The notes under the pieces are model-generated. The model saw only the letters and a program-made list of their open reading frames with translations, ran no database searches and was not told where the DNA came from. From Bradyrhizobium sp. 21 (GTDB lineage: Bacteria > Pseudomonadota > Alphaproteobacteria > Rhizobiales > Xanthobacteraceae), in contig NZ_JADPJG010000028.1 of NCBI RefSeq assembly GCF_023073335.1, forward strand, positions 88,130 to 152,129: 64,000 bases of DNA, in the 5' to 3' direction. Every line of letters starts with the position of its first letter. Positions within the stretch are counted from its first letter, which is position 1. Of the stretch, positions 26,105 to 35,395 are shown piece by piece. The translations under genes were made by a program, and so were the position numbers.

Positions 26105-26860
26105 TTATCGCTTCTTCCGGTTCGCGAACGCATTGAACGCCGCAATCGCCTCGTCCGATTTCAGCCGCTCGGCGAACAGGTGGGCCTCCTGGTCGATGCG
26201 GCGGGTGAGCTCCTCGGGCGCGGTGCGCAGCAGTCTGCGCGAGGTCGCGACCGCTTCGGCGGGAAGCCGGCAGATCTCGCGCGCCACCTTGCGCGCCTCG
26301 ACCTCGGTGTGTCCCGGCGAGACCACGGTGTTGACGAAGCCGGCGGCATGCGCCTCCGCTGCCGTAAAAGCCCGCCCCATCACCAGCATCGCGAAGGCGC
26401 GCTGGTAGCCCATCGTGTTCGGCATCAGGAGGCTGGCCGCGCCGACCGGCACGAGCCCGAGATGGATGTAGGGCGCGGAGAAGGTCGCAGCGGTCGACGC
26501 CAGCACATAGTCGCAGTGGAACAGCATCACGGTGCCCATGCCGATCGAGGCGCCGTCGACGGCGGCGATGATCGGCTTGACGTTGAGCGCCAGCGAATAG
26601 AGAAATTTTGCACCGTCCGACAGTGTCTCGGAATTCGACTCGGCCTGCATGAAATCGTCGATGTCGTCGCCGGCGGTGAACACGCCGGAGCCGCCGGTGA
26701 TGATCATGCAGCGGATGTCGGGATTGTTTTGGGCGGTGTCGATCGCTCGGCTCATCTCGCGATACATGTCCTGCGTGATCGCGTTCTTCTTGCTCGGCCG
26801 GCGCAGGGTGATCACGCGCGTCCCGCGTTCTTCGGTGACGACGATATTGCCATTCGGCAT
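26105..26860 (-). CDS. crotonase-family protein lacking the usual catalytic glutamates
   Basis: Annotated by fold as an enoyl-CoA hydratase/isomerase, 251 residues. The oxyanion-hole segments are recognisable (TAGDDI and DGASIGMG). The position of the first hydratase Glu is Thr in GMGTVMLFHCD and that of the second is Tyr in FSAPYIHLG. The isomerase Glu expected in VPEG is Val (VPVG). So neither classic hydratase nor isomerase chemistry is supported by the residues; it may perform another crotonase reaction or be non-catalytic. Divergent from an MFS gene; not in an obvious beta-oxidation operon. Confidence 0.75.
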   Translation of the reverse strand: MPNGNIVVTEERGTRVITLRRPSKKNAITQDMYREMSRAIDTAQNNPDIRCMIITGGSGVFTAGDDIDDFMQAESNSETLSDGAKFLYSLALNVKPIIAAVDGASIGMGTVMLFHCDYVLASTAATFSAPYIHLGLVPVGAASLLMPNTMGYQRAFAMLVMGRAFTAAEAHAAGFVNTVVSPGHTEVEARKVAREICRLPAEAVATSRRLLRTAPEELTRRIDQEAHLFAERLKSDEAIAAFNAFANRKKR

Positions 26861-27150
26861 GAGAGCTCCCTGCGATCGCTGCGACGCTTGCCTTTGCCGA
26901 GTCTCGCGAGCATCAGCCTACATCATCTTGCAGGCCTGCCAATGCGCTCGCTCGGCCTTTTCGAGGCCGGCCGGGCGCCGCGGCTCTTCTTCCATCCGAA
27001 GACCGCATCGCGCCGGATCATGCCGGTTGTATCGCTTCGCATATGCAGTTGCGCATTGCAACAAATGGCTACAATGTTTTGTTTGAAAAACCGAGGGTTG
27101 TGGTGCACGATTGCCTCTTGCGACGGTTCCTTTGACGGATTGCTCGATTG
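26861..27150. promoter_or_regulatory. divergent promoter region between crotonase and MFS genes
   Basis: 290 bases without a gene, AT-richer near 27040-27100. A possible plus-strand promoter is TTGCGC (27049) with TACAAT (27070), spacing 15. Weak evidence; no palindrome stands out. Confidence 0.3.
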
Positions 27151-28389
27151 ATGATTGCCGCAACGGGTGTCGACGAATCCTCGCTGCACTACCGCGGCTG
27201 GCGCGTCGTGCTGGCCTGCTTCCTGATGGCCTTCTTCATGTTCGGCTTCGGCCTGTACGGCCAGGGCGTCTATCTCGCCGAGCTCCAGCGCGCCCATGGC
27301 TGGCCGGGCACGCTGGTCTCCGCGGCCAGCACCTTCTCCTTTCTCCTGACCTCCGTCCTCGTCATCTTCACCGACGATCTGCTCGCCCGCATCGGGCTGC
27401 GGACGCTGATCCTGTGCGGCCTGTCGGCGCTCGGCGCTTCGACGGTGCTGCTGGCGCTGCTGCACACGCCCTGGCAACTCTATCTCGCCTATGCGCTGAT
27501 GTCGGTTGGCTGGACTGGCATGGGCACCGTGGTGATCGCGACCGTGCTGAACTCCTGGTTCGAGCGCCGCCGCGGGCTCGCGCTCAGCCTCGCCTACAAC
27601 GGCGCGACCTGCGGCGGCATCGTGCTCGTTCCGCTGCTGCTGTCGCTGACCGGCAGCATCGGCTTTCGTTCCGCCATGCTGGCGGCCACGATCGCGATGG
27701 TGGTGCTGGTGCTGCCGGTGGTCGTGATCTTCATCGGCTGGCCCGCCGGGATGTCGCTGGCATCGGGCGGATCCGCGTCCGGTGCCGGCACGGCCGCGCC
27801 GGCGCAGTCCCGCAGGGTGCTGCTCGCCAACGCGGCGTTCTGGACCATGGTGCTGCCGATCGCGATCGCGCTGTTGGCGCAGATGGGTTTCATCATCCAC
27901 CAGGTGACGTTCCTCGAGCCGATGATCGGCCGCTACGCCGCCGGCCTTGCCGTCACCGTCATGGCGGCGATGGCGGTGGTCGGGCGCCTGTCGCTCGGCC
28001 TGTTCGTCGATCGGCTCGATCCGCGGCTCGCCTGCGCGGCGTCGATGACGAGCCAGGCGGCGGCGCTCTTCGTGCTTGTGCAGAGCACGAACCCGACCGT
28101 GCTGCTCGTGTGCTGCGCCGTCTACGGTTTCTCGATCGGCAACATGATCACGTTCCCGCCCCTGATCATCCAGCGTGAGATCGGCGCCGGCGCCTTCGCC
28201 GCCGCGATGGGACTGGGCACGTCGATCAGCGGCATCGTCAGCGCCTTCGGCCCCGGCATTGTCGGTCTCGTGCGCAGCGTCACCGGCGATTACACGACGG
28301 CGTTCGCGATGTGCGTGGTGCTCGATCTGGTGGCGGCGGCGGTCGTGCTGTGGCGGCCGGGGCGGCGTGCGAAGCTCGCCGCTTCGTAG
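27151..28389 (+). CDS. MFS transporter
   Basis: A 412-residue major facilitator with twelve helices. The N-terminus HYRGWRVVLACFLMAFFMFGFGLYG and the mid-region FERRRGLALS are typical of the monocarboxylate/oxalate-type MFS group. ATG 27151 is used; the TTG just before it is less likely. The substrate cannot be predicted. Convergent with the acyl-CoA dehydrogenase gene, 36 bases between stops. Confidence 0.85.
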   Translation: MIAATGVDESSLHYRGWRVVLACFLMAFFMFGFGLYGQGVYLAELQRAHGWPGTLVSAASTFSFLLTSVLVIFTDDLLARIGLRTLILCGLSALGASTVLLALLHTPWQLYLAYALMSVGWTGMGTVVIATVLNSWFERRRGLALSLAYNGATCGGIVLVPLLLSLTGSIGFRSAMLAATIAMVVLVLPVVVIFIGWPAGMSLASGGSASGAGTAAPAQSRRVLLANAAFWTMVLPIAIALLAQMGFIIHQVTFLEPMIGRYAAGLAVTVMAAMAVVGRLSLGLFVDRLDPRLACAASMTSQAAALFVLVQSTNPTVLLVCCAVYGFSIGNMITFPPLIIQREIGAGAFAAAMGLGTSISGIVSAFGPGIVGLVRSVTGDYTTAFAMCVVLDLVAAAVVLWRPGRRAKLAAS

Positions 28390-28425
28390 CCGGGTTGAAC
28401 GGCACTCCGGGACACTGCCCTCCGC

Positions 28426-30204
28426 CTACCCCAACAACACCGCATCCGCCGCCGCAACCGACTCCGCGCTCTCCGTCACCGTGCGCTCGAGCGCGCCCGC
28501 CTGCACGGTGATGTTCTCGGCGAAGAAGCGCGCCAGCGAGACGTAGCGCGCGGCGTCCGTGTTGCCATCGGATTTCGCGGCAAGCGCTTCGGACGCCAGC
28601 ATGCAGCCGCCGAGCGTGGCCCCGAATTGCTGCAGATACGGCGTCGCGCCGGCGAGCGCCTCGTTCGGCGCGGACGCAACGCGCTCCAAAAGCCATCTGC
28701 TGGTGCGCGTCAGGGCCTCCAATGCCTCGCGCAATTTTACGCCCGTGGTGCCGAAGGCGGGATCGTTGGAGGCTTCGACCTGCTTCACGGTTGCCGAGAG
28801 CTCGTCGAGCAGCGCCCACACCGACGCGCCGCCATTGGCGGCGAGCTTTCGCGTCACGAGGTCGATGGCCTGGATGCCGTTGGTGCCCTCGTAGATCGCG
28901 GTGATCCGCGCATCGCGATAGTGCTGCGCCGCGCCGGTCTCCTCGATGAAGCCCATGCCGCCGTGCACCTGCACGCCGAGATAGGCGACCTCGTTGCCGA
29001 TGTCGGTCGAATAGCCCTTGGCCATCGGCGTCAGCAGCGCCGCGCGCGCGGCGGCGTCAGCGCGCACCTTCGGATCCTTGGCGCGCGTGGAGACGTCGAT
29101 TGCGACGGCGGTCGCATAGCAGATGGTCCGCGCCGCCGCGGTCTGCGCCCGCATCCGCATCAGCATGCGCTTGACGTCGGGATGCACGAAGATCGCGTCC
29201 GAGCCGTCGCCCTTCTTGCCGACCGCGCGGCCCTGCTTGCGCTCTTGTGCATAAGACAACGCCTGCTGATAGGCGCGGTCGGCAACGCCGACGCCTTCGA
29301 GGCCGACGCCGAGACGGGCCTGGTTCATCATCGTGAACATGCAGCGCATGCCCTGGTTCTCTTCGCCGACCAGGAAGCCGATCGCGCCGCCATGATCGCC
29401 CATGGTCATGGTGCAGGTGGGGGAGGCATGCATGCCGAGCTTGTGCTCGACGCCCGAGGCAAAAATATCGTTGCGCGCGCCGAGCGAGCCGTCGTCGTTG
29501 ACCATGAATTTCGGCACCAGGAACAGCGAGATCCCCTTGGTGCCGGCGGGGGCGTCCGGCAGGCGCGCCAGCACGAAATGCACGATGTTGTCGGTCATGT
29601 CGTGCTCGCCATAGGTGATGAAGATCTTCGTCCCCTTGATGCGATAGGTGCCGTCGGCCTGCTTTTCCGCGCGGGTGCGCAGCGCGCCGACATCGGAGCC
29701 GGCCTGCGGCTCGGTCAGCTGCATCGTGCCGGTCCATTCGCCGGAGACGAGCTTGTCGAGATAGATTTTTTTCAGCTCGTCGCTGCCATGCGCGTCCAGC
29801 GCCTCCATCGCCGACGCCGTCAGCAGCGGGCAAAGGCCGAAGGCGAGGTTCGAGGCGCTCCAGATCTCGGTGCAGGCCGCGTTGATCGCGACCGGCAGGC
29901 CCTGGCCGCCAAAATCCTCGGGCCCGGAGACTGCGTTCCAGCCGCCCTCGGTCCAGCGCTTGTAGGCATCCGGCCAGCCCGGCGCCGTCGTGACCTTGCC
30001 GTCGGTAAGCTTGATGCCGTGCTCGTCGCCGACCTTGTTGAGCGGCGCCAGCACGTCGGTTGCGAACTTGCCGGCCTCTTCCAGCACCGCGGCGACGATG
30101 TCGGCATCGAAATCGCCGTAATGACCGGCCTCCACGGCGGCCTTCAGGCCCGCGCCGTGGTTGAGCGACAGCAGCATGTCAGAGATCGGCGCGCGGTAGG
30201 TCAT
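28426..30204 (-). CDS. acyl-CoA dehydrogenase with C-terminal extension (DmdC-like)
   Basis: FAD enzyme of 592 residues, longer than ordinary acyl-CoA dehydrogenases (about 380). The extra N-terminal helix bundle and the C-terminal extension are typical of the group that includes DmdC and large-substrate dehydrogenases. Landmarks: QLTEPQAGSDVG, IKGTKIFITYGEHD, and the catalytic Glu in AIYEGTNGIQ. Acyl substrate unknown; a role in beta-oxidation or sulfur-compound breakdown is possible. Monocistronic. Confidence 0.9.
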   Translation of the reverse strand: MTYRAPISDMLLSLNHGAGLKAAVEAGHYGDFDADIVAAVLEEAGKFATDVLAPLNKVGDEHGIKLTDGKVTTAPGWPDAYKRWTEGGWNAVSGPEDFGGQGLPVAINAACTEIWSASNLAFGLCPLLTASAMEALDAHGSDELKKIYLDKLVSGEWTGTMQLTEPQAGSDVGALRTRAEKQADGTYRIKGTKIFITYGEHDMTDNIVHFVLARLPDAPAGTKGISLFLVPKFMVNDDGSLGARNDIFASGVEHKLGMHASPTCTMTMGDHGGAIGFLVGEENQGMRCMFTMMNQARLGVGLEGVGVADRAYQQALSYAQERKQGRAVGKKGDGSDAIFVHPDVKRMLMRMRAQTAAARTICYATAVAIDVSTRAKDPKVRADAAARAALLTPMAKGYSTDIGNEVAYLGVQVHGGMGFIEETGAAQHYRDARITAIYEGTNGIQAIDLVTRKLAANGGASVWALLDELSATVKQVEASNDPAFGTTGVKLREALEALTRTSRWLLERVASAPNEALAGATPYLQQFGATLGGCMLASEALAAKSDGNTDAARYVSLARFFAENITVQAGALERTVTESAESVAAADAVLLG

Positions 30205-30475
30205 GGCTCACTCCCCGTGGACAGGTCTTCGCTAGACAGGTCTTGGCGCCGTATTCCCATGAAACGGGGGAGGTCTCAACTGTCCGCAGGAGGGCGGAAG
30301 AATTCCCGTCGGGAACGGGGCGGCGTCGCGGTCATATAAGGTATGGCGCGGCGCCCCCGCCGGCTGCGGTATTTTGGCCCTCCGGGCGGTTGAAATGCCG
30401 CGTCTCTCCCTATAGACCGGCACCACTCGAGGGAATCTGCGGTAGCGCGTGCCGCCGCCGTTTCCGAGGGCCTGT

Positions 30476-30550
30476 TGGGGCGTAGCCAAGTGGTAAGGCA
30501 GCGGATTTTGATTCCGCCATTCGGAGGTTCGATCCCTCCCGCCCCAGCCA
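30476..30550 (+). tRNA. tRNA-Gln (UUG)
   Basis: A complete cloverleaf: acceptor TGGGGCG pairs with CGCCCCA, the anticodon stem GCGGA/TCCGC closes loop TTTTGAT giving anticodon UUG, and the T arm GGAGG TTCGATC CCTCC is perfect. CCA is encoded. The 271 bases upstream, to the dehydrogenase gene, contain no gene. Confidence 0.96.
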
Positions 30551-30628
30551 GATTTCCCACACAGTCTGCTGCGCAAGAATACCATGGCAGGGCACTGATC
30601 ACATCGCATTCGACCGAAATGGCCGGGG

Positions 30629-31684
30629 ATGGCAGCTGGTTCAAAGAGAGCGCGTGGAGGCAGCGGCCGTGTCAAGCTCGAGGAGGTTGCCCGCAAGGCC
30701 AATGTCTCGACCGCGACCGTATCGCGCGCGTTCAACGAGCCCGGGAAGGTTTCCGAAGAGGTCAGGCAGCGGGTCAAGGACGCCGCACGCGCGCTGAACT
30801 GGATTCCGAATGCCGCCGGAAGGGCGCTGGCCTCGCGCAGGACGCATATCGCCGGCGCCATCATCCCGACGCTCGACAACGAAATCTTTGCCCATCAGAT
30901 CAGCGGCATGCAGACGGTCTTCAGTGAACGGGGCTTCACGCTGTTCCTGGGCTGCTCGAACTACGATCCGGACGAAGGGTTGAGGCAGGCCGATGCCATG
31001 CTTGCGCGCGGCGTGGAAGCGCTGGCCGTGGTCGGTGAAAATCATCCTCCCGAGCTTTTTGACGCGCTCAACTCGCGGCGCATCCCCTACGTCGTGACAT
31101 ACTCCTACGACAAGCTGTCGCCGCACCCGTGTATCGGCTTCGACAATCGGGCCGCCTTCGATCGGATGACCCACCACCTGCTGTCTCTGGGCCATCGTCG
31201 GTTTGCCGCCATCTTTCAGCCCGACACCAACAACGACCGCGTGAGGGAAAGGCTTCGCGGCATCAGCGAAGCGCTCGCGGCCGCGGGACTGGAAATGGCC
31301 GCGCAGGATCTGATGATGGGTCCCTCGACGCTGGAATTCGGGGCGGCAAGTTTTGCGAGTTTGATGACGCGAGCGGTCGAGGCGCGGCCGACCGCGATCA
31401 TCTGCGGCAATGACAATCTGGCGCTCGGTGCGCTGATGGCTGCGCGGGAGTCCGGCCTGGAGGCGCCCAGGGATTTTTCCATCACCGGCTTCGACGATCT
31501 TGCGATTTCATCGCGCTTTTCGCCCGGACTCACGACGATGAGGGTCGACAATCAGCAGATCGGCATCTTGGCGGCCAACGAGCTCCTCGCTGTGATCGCA
31601 GGCGAGCAAGGGCAGGCACAATCCCGGGAAATCGTACCTGTTCTGAAGATCCGCGAGAGTGCCGGTAAGGCCAGGGGCCGCTGA
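30629..31684 (+). CDS. LacI-family transcriptional regulator
   Basis: Sugar-responsive repressor of 351 residues. An N-terminal helix-turn-helix (VKLEEVARKANVSTATVSRAF, about residues 15-35, first part shown) is followed by the hinge NAAGRALASRR and a periplasmic-binding-protein-like effector domain ending in DDLAISS...TTMRVDNQQIG. It lies directly upstream of a solute-binding protein, kinase and aldolase operon in the same direction, and a perfect 16-bp LacI-type palindrome sits between them. It therefore most likely controls that operon. Confidence 0.92.
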   Translation: MAAGSKRARGGSGRVKLEEVARKANVSTATVSRAFNEPGKVSEEVRQRVKDAARALNWIPNAAGRALASRRTHIAGAIIPTLDNEIFAHQISGMQTVFSERGFTLFLGCSNYDPDEGLRQADAMLARGVEALAVVGENHPPELFDALNSRRIPYVVTYSYDKLSPHPCIGFDNRAAFDRMTHHLLSLGHRRFAAIFQPDTNNDRVRERLRGISEALAAAGLEMAAQDLMMGPSTLEFGAASFASLMTRAVEARPTAIICGNDNLALGALMAARESGLEAPRDFSITGFDDLAISSRFSPGLTTMRVDNQQIGILAANELLAVIAGEQGQAQSREIVPVLKIRESAGKARGR

Positions 31685-31748
31685 GCAACAAGCGGCAAGG
31701 GCAACCGCCGTCTCATCAACAAGCGCAAACGCTCCGCAGGCAGCCCGC

Positions 31749-31777
31749 TTGACAGCTGTGATGTAAGCGCTTACATG
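31749..31777 (+). promoter_or_regulatory. promoter with overlapping LacI-type operator
   Basis: A perfect 16-bp palindrome ATGTAAGCGCTTACAT (31761-31776) with the central CG step typical of LacI-family operators. A consensus -35 TTGACA starts at 31749, and the spacing puts the -10 (TACATG) inside the palindrome's right arm, so bound repressor would block polymerase. Confidence 0.65.
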
Positions 31778-31846
31778 ACGCCGCATCAAAAGCCATGAAA
31801 GCAACCGGCGGGCCCCTCGCCGGGATCGGACGGAGAGGAAACGATA

Positions 31847-33244
31847 ATGCGCGACAGCCTTTTGCGGTGGGTGAGAAACTGTTCGATGGCGGTCTCTCTG
31901 CTCATGCCGGTGATGGGAACGGTGAGCCCGGCGACCGCCGAGGAGAAGCTCGTCGTTTGGTGGAACAAGGGCTACTACAAGGCCGAGGAAGACGCGCTGC
32001 TCGCCGTCGTCAAGAAGTTCGAGGCCAAGACCGGGGTCAAGGTCGAACTGTCGCAATATGCGACGCAGGACATGATGCCGAAGCTCGTGGCGGCGCTCGA
32101 TGCGGGCAGTCCGCCCGACGTCAGCTATGCGGACACCTACCATTTCCAGGGCGCCGGCAAGTGGGCGTCCGAAGGCAAGCTGGTCGATCTCGGCTCCGTG
32201 CTCGCGCCCATCAAGGGCGAGTTCTCGCCGGAGTCGCTCGAAACGGTGATGCTGTACAACGACAAGACCAAGGCAAAGGCCTACTACGCCTTCCCGTTGA
32301 AGCAGGCGACGCTGCATCTGCACTATTGGAAGGACATGCTCGAGGAGGGCGGTCTCAAGGAGACCGACATCCCGAAGGACTGGAAGGACTTCTGGTCGTT
32401 CTGGTGCGACAAGGCGCAGCCGGCCGTGCGCAAGGCAAGCGGCAAGCGCGTCTACGGCATCGGTCATCCCATGGGCGTCGACGCCACCGACAGCTTCATC
32501 TCGTTCCTGGTGTTCATGGATGCCTACAACGTCGTGCTCGTTGACGACAACGGCAAGCTCCTGGTCGACGATCCCAAGGTGAAGGCGGGCCTCGTCGCCG
32601 CCATGAAGGATTACGTCGAGATCTCCGCGAAGGGCTGCACCCCGCAATCGGCGACGAGCTGGAAGGACCCCGACAACAACGTCGCCTTCCACAACAAGAC
32701 GACCATCATGACGCACAATTCGACGATCTCCGTCCCCGGCAAATGGCTGGACGATGCCGGCAACGAGACGCTCACCCCCGAGCAGCGCGATGAGGCGAAG
32801 AAGAACTATTCCGACCGCATCCGCACCATGGTCTGGCCCAACAAGCCGGATGGCACACCGGTCCACACCCGGGCCTCCGTGGTGGTCGGCCTGATCTTCG
32901 AGCAGGCCAAGAACAAGGAGCGGGCCAAGGAGTTCGTTTCGTTCCTGCTGCGCGATGAAAACCTGCAGCCCTATGTCGAAGGCGCGCTCGGCCGCTGGTT
33001 CCCGGTCAAGACCGCCGCACAGAAGTCCGCCTTCTGGGACGGCGACGTCCATCGCCGTGCCGAGCGCGACCAGTTCTTCGCCGGCGTCGGTGGTTACGAG
33101 ATGAGCAAGAACTACAAGTTCACCACCCTCTACAGCGAGAACGTCTGGATCAAGGCCGTGAACGCCATCGTCACCAACAAGGTGCCGGTCGACAAGGCCG
33201 TCGACGACATGATCGCGCGCATCAAGGAAGTGGCTGGCAACTGA
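31847..33244 (+). CDS. carbohydrate ABC transporter solute-binding protein (family 1), no permease nearby
   Basis: A 465-residue periplasmic binding protein. The signal peptide ends at SPATAEE. The mature N-terminus KLVVWWNKGYYKAEED and the FEAKTGVKVELS segment mark the CUT1 (family 1) sugar-binding fold. No CUT1 permease or ATPase gene accompanies it; the next genes are a kinase and an aldolase. It may feed a transporter elsewhere. A strong hairpin follows its stop codon. GGAGAGGAA provides the ribosome site. Confidence 0.88.
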   Translation: MRDSLLRWVRNCSMAVSLLMPVMGTVSPATAEEKLVVWWNKGYYKAEEDALLAVVKKFEAKTGVKVELSQYATQDMMPKLVAALDAGSPPDVSYADTYHFQGAGKWASEGKLVDLGSVLAPIKGEFSPESLETVMLYNDKTKAKAYYAFPLKQATLHLHYWKDMLEEGGLKETDIPKDWKDFWSFWCDKAQPAVRKASGKRVYGIGHPMGVDATDSFISFLVFMDAYNVVLVDDNGKLLVDDPKVKAGLVAAMKDYVEISAKGCTPQSATSWKDPDNNVAFHNKTTIMTHNSTISVPGKWLDDAGNETLTPEQRDEAKKNYSDRIRTMVWPNKPDGTPVHTRASVVVGLIFEQAKNKERAKEFVSFLLRDENLQPYVEGALGRWFPVKTAAQKSAFWDGDVHRRAERDQFFAGVGGYEMSKNYKFTTLYSENVWIKAVNAIVTNKVPVDKAVDDMIARIKEVAGN

Positions 33245-33263
33245 CCGCCAGCCACGCCCCTGA

Positions 33264-33291
33264 CGCTCACGCGTTGCAAGACGCGTGAGCG
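33264..33291 (+). other. intercistronic hairpin after the solute-binding protein gene
   Basis: An 11-bp perfect stem CGCTCACGCGT / ACGCGTGAGCG with a 6-nt loop, 20 bases after the stop and 47 before the next start, without a U-run. Such structures often stabilise the binding-protein message or reduce downstream transcription. Confidence 0.6.
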
Positions 33292-33337
33292 GTTCGAGGT
33301 CACCGTACCTGCAGGCGAAGCTCCGTGGAGATCGTGC

Positions 33338-34252
33338 ATGTCTCTGATCACCGTCTTCGGCTCGATCAATGTCGACCTCGTCGCTGGTGTCGACGCGATT
33401 GCCCGCCCCGGCGAGACGGTTCTGGCCAGCGGCTATGTCACGCTGTGCGGCGGCAAGGGCGCCAACCAGGCGGTCGCCGCCGCGCGCGTGTCGTCGCAGG
33501 GGCGCGTGGCCATGGTCGGCCGGATCGGGCGGGATGCGTTCGGCCAGCTGTGCATGGACAATCTTGCGGCCAACGGGGTCAACGTCGATCGCGTCACGAG
33601 GGGTCCGGAGCCGACCGGATGCGCCTTCATCGCCGTCAGCACAGACGGAGAGAATGCCATCACGGTTGCGAGCGGCGCCAATGGATATCTTGCGGCTGAA
33701 TTGATGGATGCGGCCGAACTGTCCTCGGCGACGACGCTTGTCCTTCAGATGGAGGTGCCGTTTCCGGCCTCGCTCGCCGTTGCGCGGCGCGTCCGCGCGG
33801 CGGCAGGCCGCGTGATCTGGAATCTCGCGCCGGTACCGGAGCGCCTGAGCGGAGCCGATCTGCGCATGCTCCTCGAAGCCACGAGCGTTCTCGTCGTGAA
33901 CGAGCACGAGGCCTGCGTCGCGGCGCGGCGATTGGGCTGGACCGGCGAGCGCTTCGAAGCCGCGGCGGCGTTTCTCACAGCCACAGGTGCTGTGACCTGC
34001 ATCGTGACCGCGGGACCTCTGGGAGCCCGCGCGTGTCATCCGGACGGCACGCACCACGCCGTTGCGGCCGAACGGATCATCCCGATCGATACGACCGGGG
34101 CGGGCGACACCTTCGTCGGCATTCTGGCGGCAGGGCTCGACGAGGGCCGCGGCTGGCATGAGGTGCTTGCCCGCGCGTGCCGCGGAGCCTCGCTGGCCTG
34201 CCTTGCACACGGCGCGCAGAGAGGCATGCCGACCGCCGAGGCTCTGTTGTGA
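33338..34252 (+). CDS. PfkB-family carbohydrate kinase (ribokinase-like)
   Basis: A 304-residue cytoplasmic sugar kinase. The N-terminal FGSINVDLV and GGKGANQAVAAAR match the ribokinase group (substrate-binding signature 1). The C-terminal DTTGAGDTFVG holds the catalytic Asp. The partners are a family-1 binding protein upstream and an aldolase-like gene downstream, so it probably phosphorylates the imported sugar or a keto-deoxy intermediate. GTGGAG precedes the start by seven bases. Confidence 0.88.
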   Translation: MSLITVFGSINVDLVAGVDAIARPGETVLASGYVTLCGGKGANQAVAAARVSSQGRVAMVGRIGRDAFGQLCMDNLAANGVNVDRVTRGPEPTGCAFIAVSTDGENAITVASGANGYLAAELMDAAELSSATTLVLQMEVPFPASLAVARRVRAAAGRVIWNLAPVPERLSGADLRMLLEATSVLVVNEHEACVAARRLGWTGERFEAAAAFLTATGAVTCIVTAGPLGARACHPDGTHHAVAAERIIPIDTTGAGDTFVGILAAGLDEGRGWHEVLARACRGASLACLAHGAQRGMPTAEALL

Positions 34253-34334
34253 GGGCCGCCGGCGGACTGCCGCATGTGTTTTTCCGCGAGAGACTTTTCC
34301 ATCTCGCCGATGTCAACGTTTTTGGAGTTAGCCT

Positions 34335-35267
34335 GTGACTGCAACCATCCAGGGCATCATTCCCGTGATGCTGACACCGTTCACTGAAGCGGACGCGATC
34401 GACTATTCCGGTCTCGAAAATCTCATCGAATGGTACATTGCCAATGGCGCGGACACGCTGTTCGCCGTGGCCCAGTCGAGCGAGATGCAGTTCCTGAGCC
34501 TCGAGGAGCGCGTCGCGCTGGCGCGTTTCGTCGTCGAAAAAGCAGCCGGCAGGGTGCCCGTCATTGCGTCGGGCCATGTCAGTGAATCCCGCGACGATCA
34601 AGTGACGGAGCTGATCTCGGTCGCCGCAACCGGCGTGGATGGATTGGTGCTGGTGACGAACCGGTTCGACCCGAAGGGGCAGGGCGGCGCCGTCTTCATG
34701 GATAATCTGCGCCATCTGCTCGATGCGCTGCCTGCCGATCTTCCCCTCGGCCTCTACGAATGCCCCGCGCCGTTCCGCCGGCTCCTGTCCGACGACGAAT
34801 TGGCGTTCTGCGCCGACAGCGGACGGTTCGCGATCCTCAAGGACGTGTCCTGCGACCTCGCGACCGTGAAACGCCGCGTCGCACTGACGCGCAATTCATC
34901 CCTCGCCGTCGTCAACGCCAATGCAGCGATCGCCTTCGATGCAATGAGGGCCGGATCTGCCGGCTTCACCGGCGTGTTCACGAATTTCCATCCCGATCTC
35001 TACAAATGGCTGTTGGCTCACAGCTCTGAGCATCCGGCGCTGGCGGACGATCTCTCCGTCTATCTCGCGCTCGCGGCGATGGCCGAGCCGATGGGATATC
35101 CCAAGCTGGCGAAGCTGTACCATCAGAGGCTCGGCACGTTCTCGTGCGCCCGCAGCCGGGCCGTCGATTTCGACATCCGTGAGCGCTTCTGGGCGCTCGA
35201 CGCCTTGCTCGACAAGATCATGCAGGGGCAGGAAAACTTTCGCGCCAGGATTGCGGCGACGCGCTGA
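34335..35267 (+). CDS. dihydrodipicolinate synthase family aldolase
   Basis: A 310-residue TIM-barrel lyase of the DHDPS/N-acetylneuraminate lyase superfamily. The Schiff-base Lys is in FAILKDVS and the conserved Tyr in LGLYECP. The usual GTTGE substrate loop is replaced by AQSSE (in TLFAVAQSSEMQFLS), so it is not a lysine-pathway DapA. The GTG start has GGAG seven bases upstream. With the PfkB kinase next door, cleavage of a 2-keto-3-deoxy sugar acid is a reasonable inference. Confidence 0.85.
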   Translation: MTATIQGIIPVMLTPFTEADAIDYSGLENLIEWYIANGADTLFAVAQSSEMQFLSLEERVALARFVVEKAAGRVPVIASGHVSESRDDQVTELISVAATGVDGLVLVTNRFDPKGQGGAVFMDNLRHLLDALPADLPLGLYECPAPFRRLLSDDELAFCADSGRFAILKDVSCDLATVKRRVALTRNSSLAVVNANAAIAFDAMRAGSAGFTGVFTNFHPDLYKWLLAHSSEHPALADDLSVYLALAAMAEPMGYPKLAKLYHQRLGTFSCARSRAVDFDIRERFWALDALLDKIMQGQENFRARIAATR

Positions 35268-35395
35268 CCAGATCACGGATGAGGCTGCGGCGGATGCCGC
35301 CTGTCGGCAAGCTCCAGGACGGCAGGACATGGACGAGCCGGCGGGATTTCAGCGGGACGTCGGGCAGCACGGAGAGTCCTCCGCCGGCATGTCGG

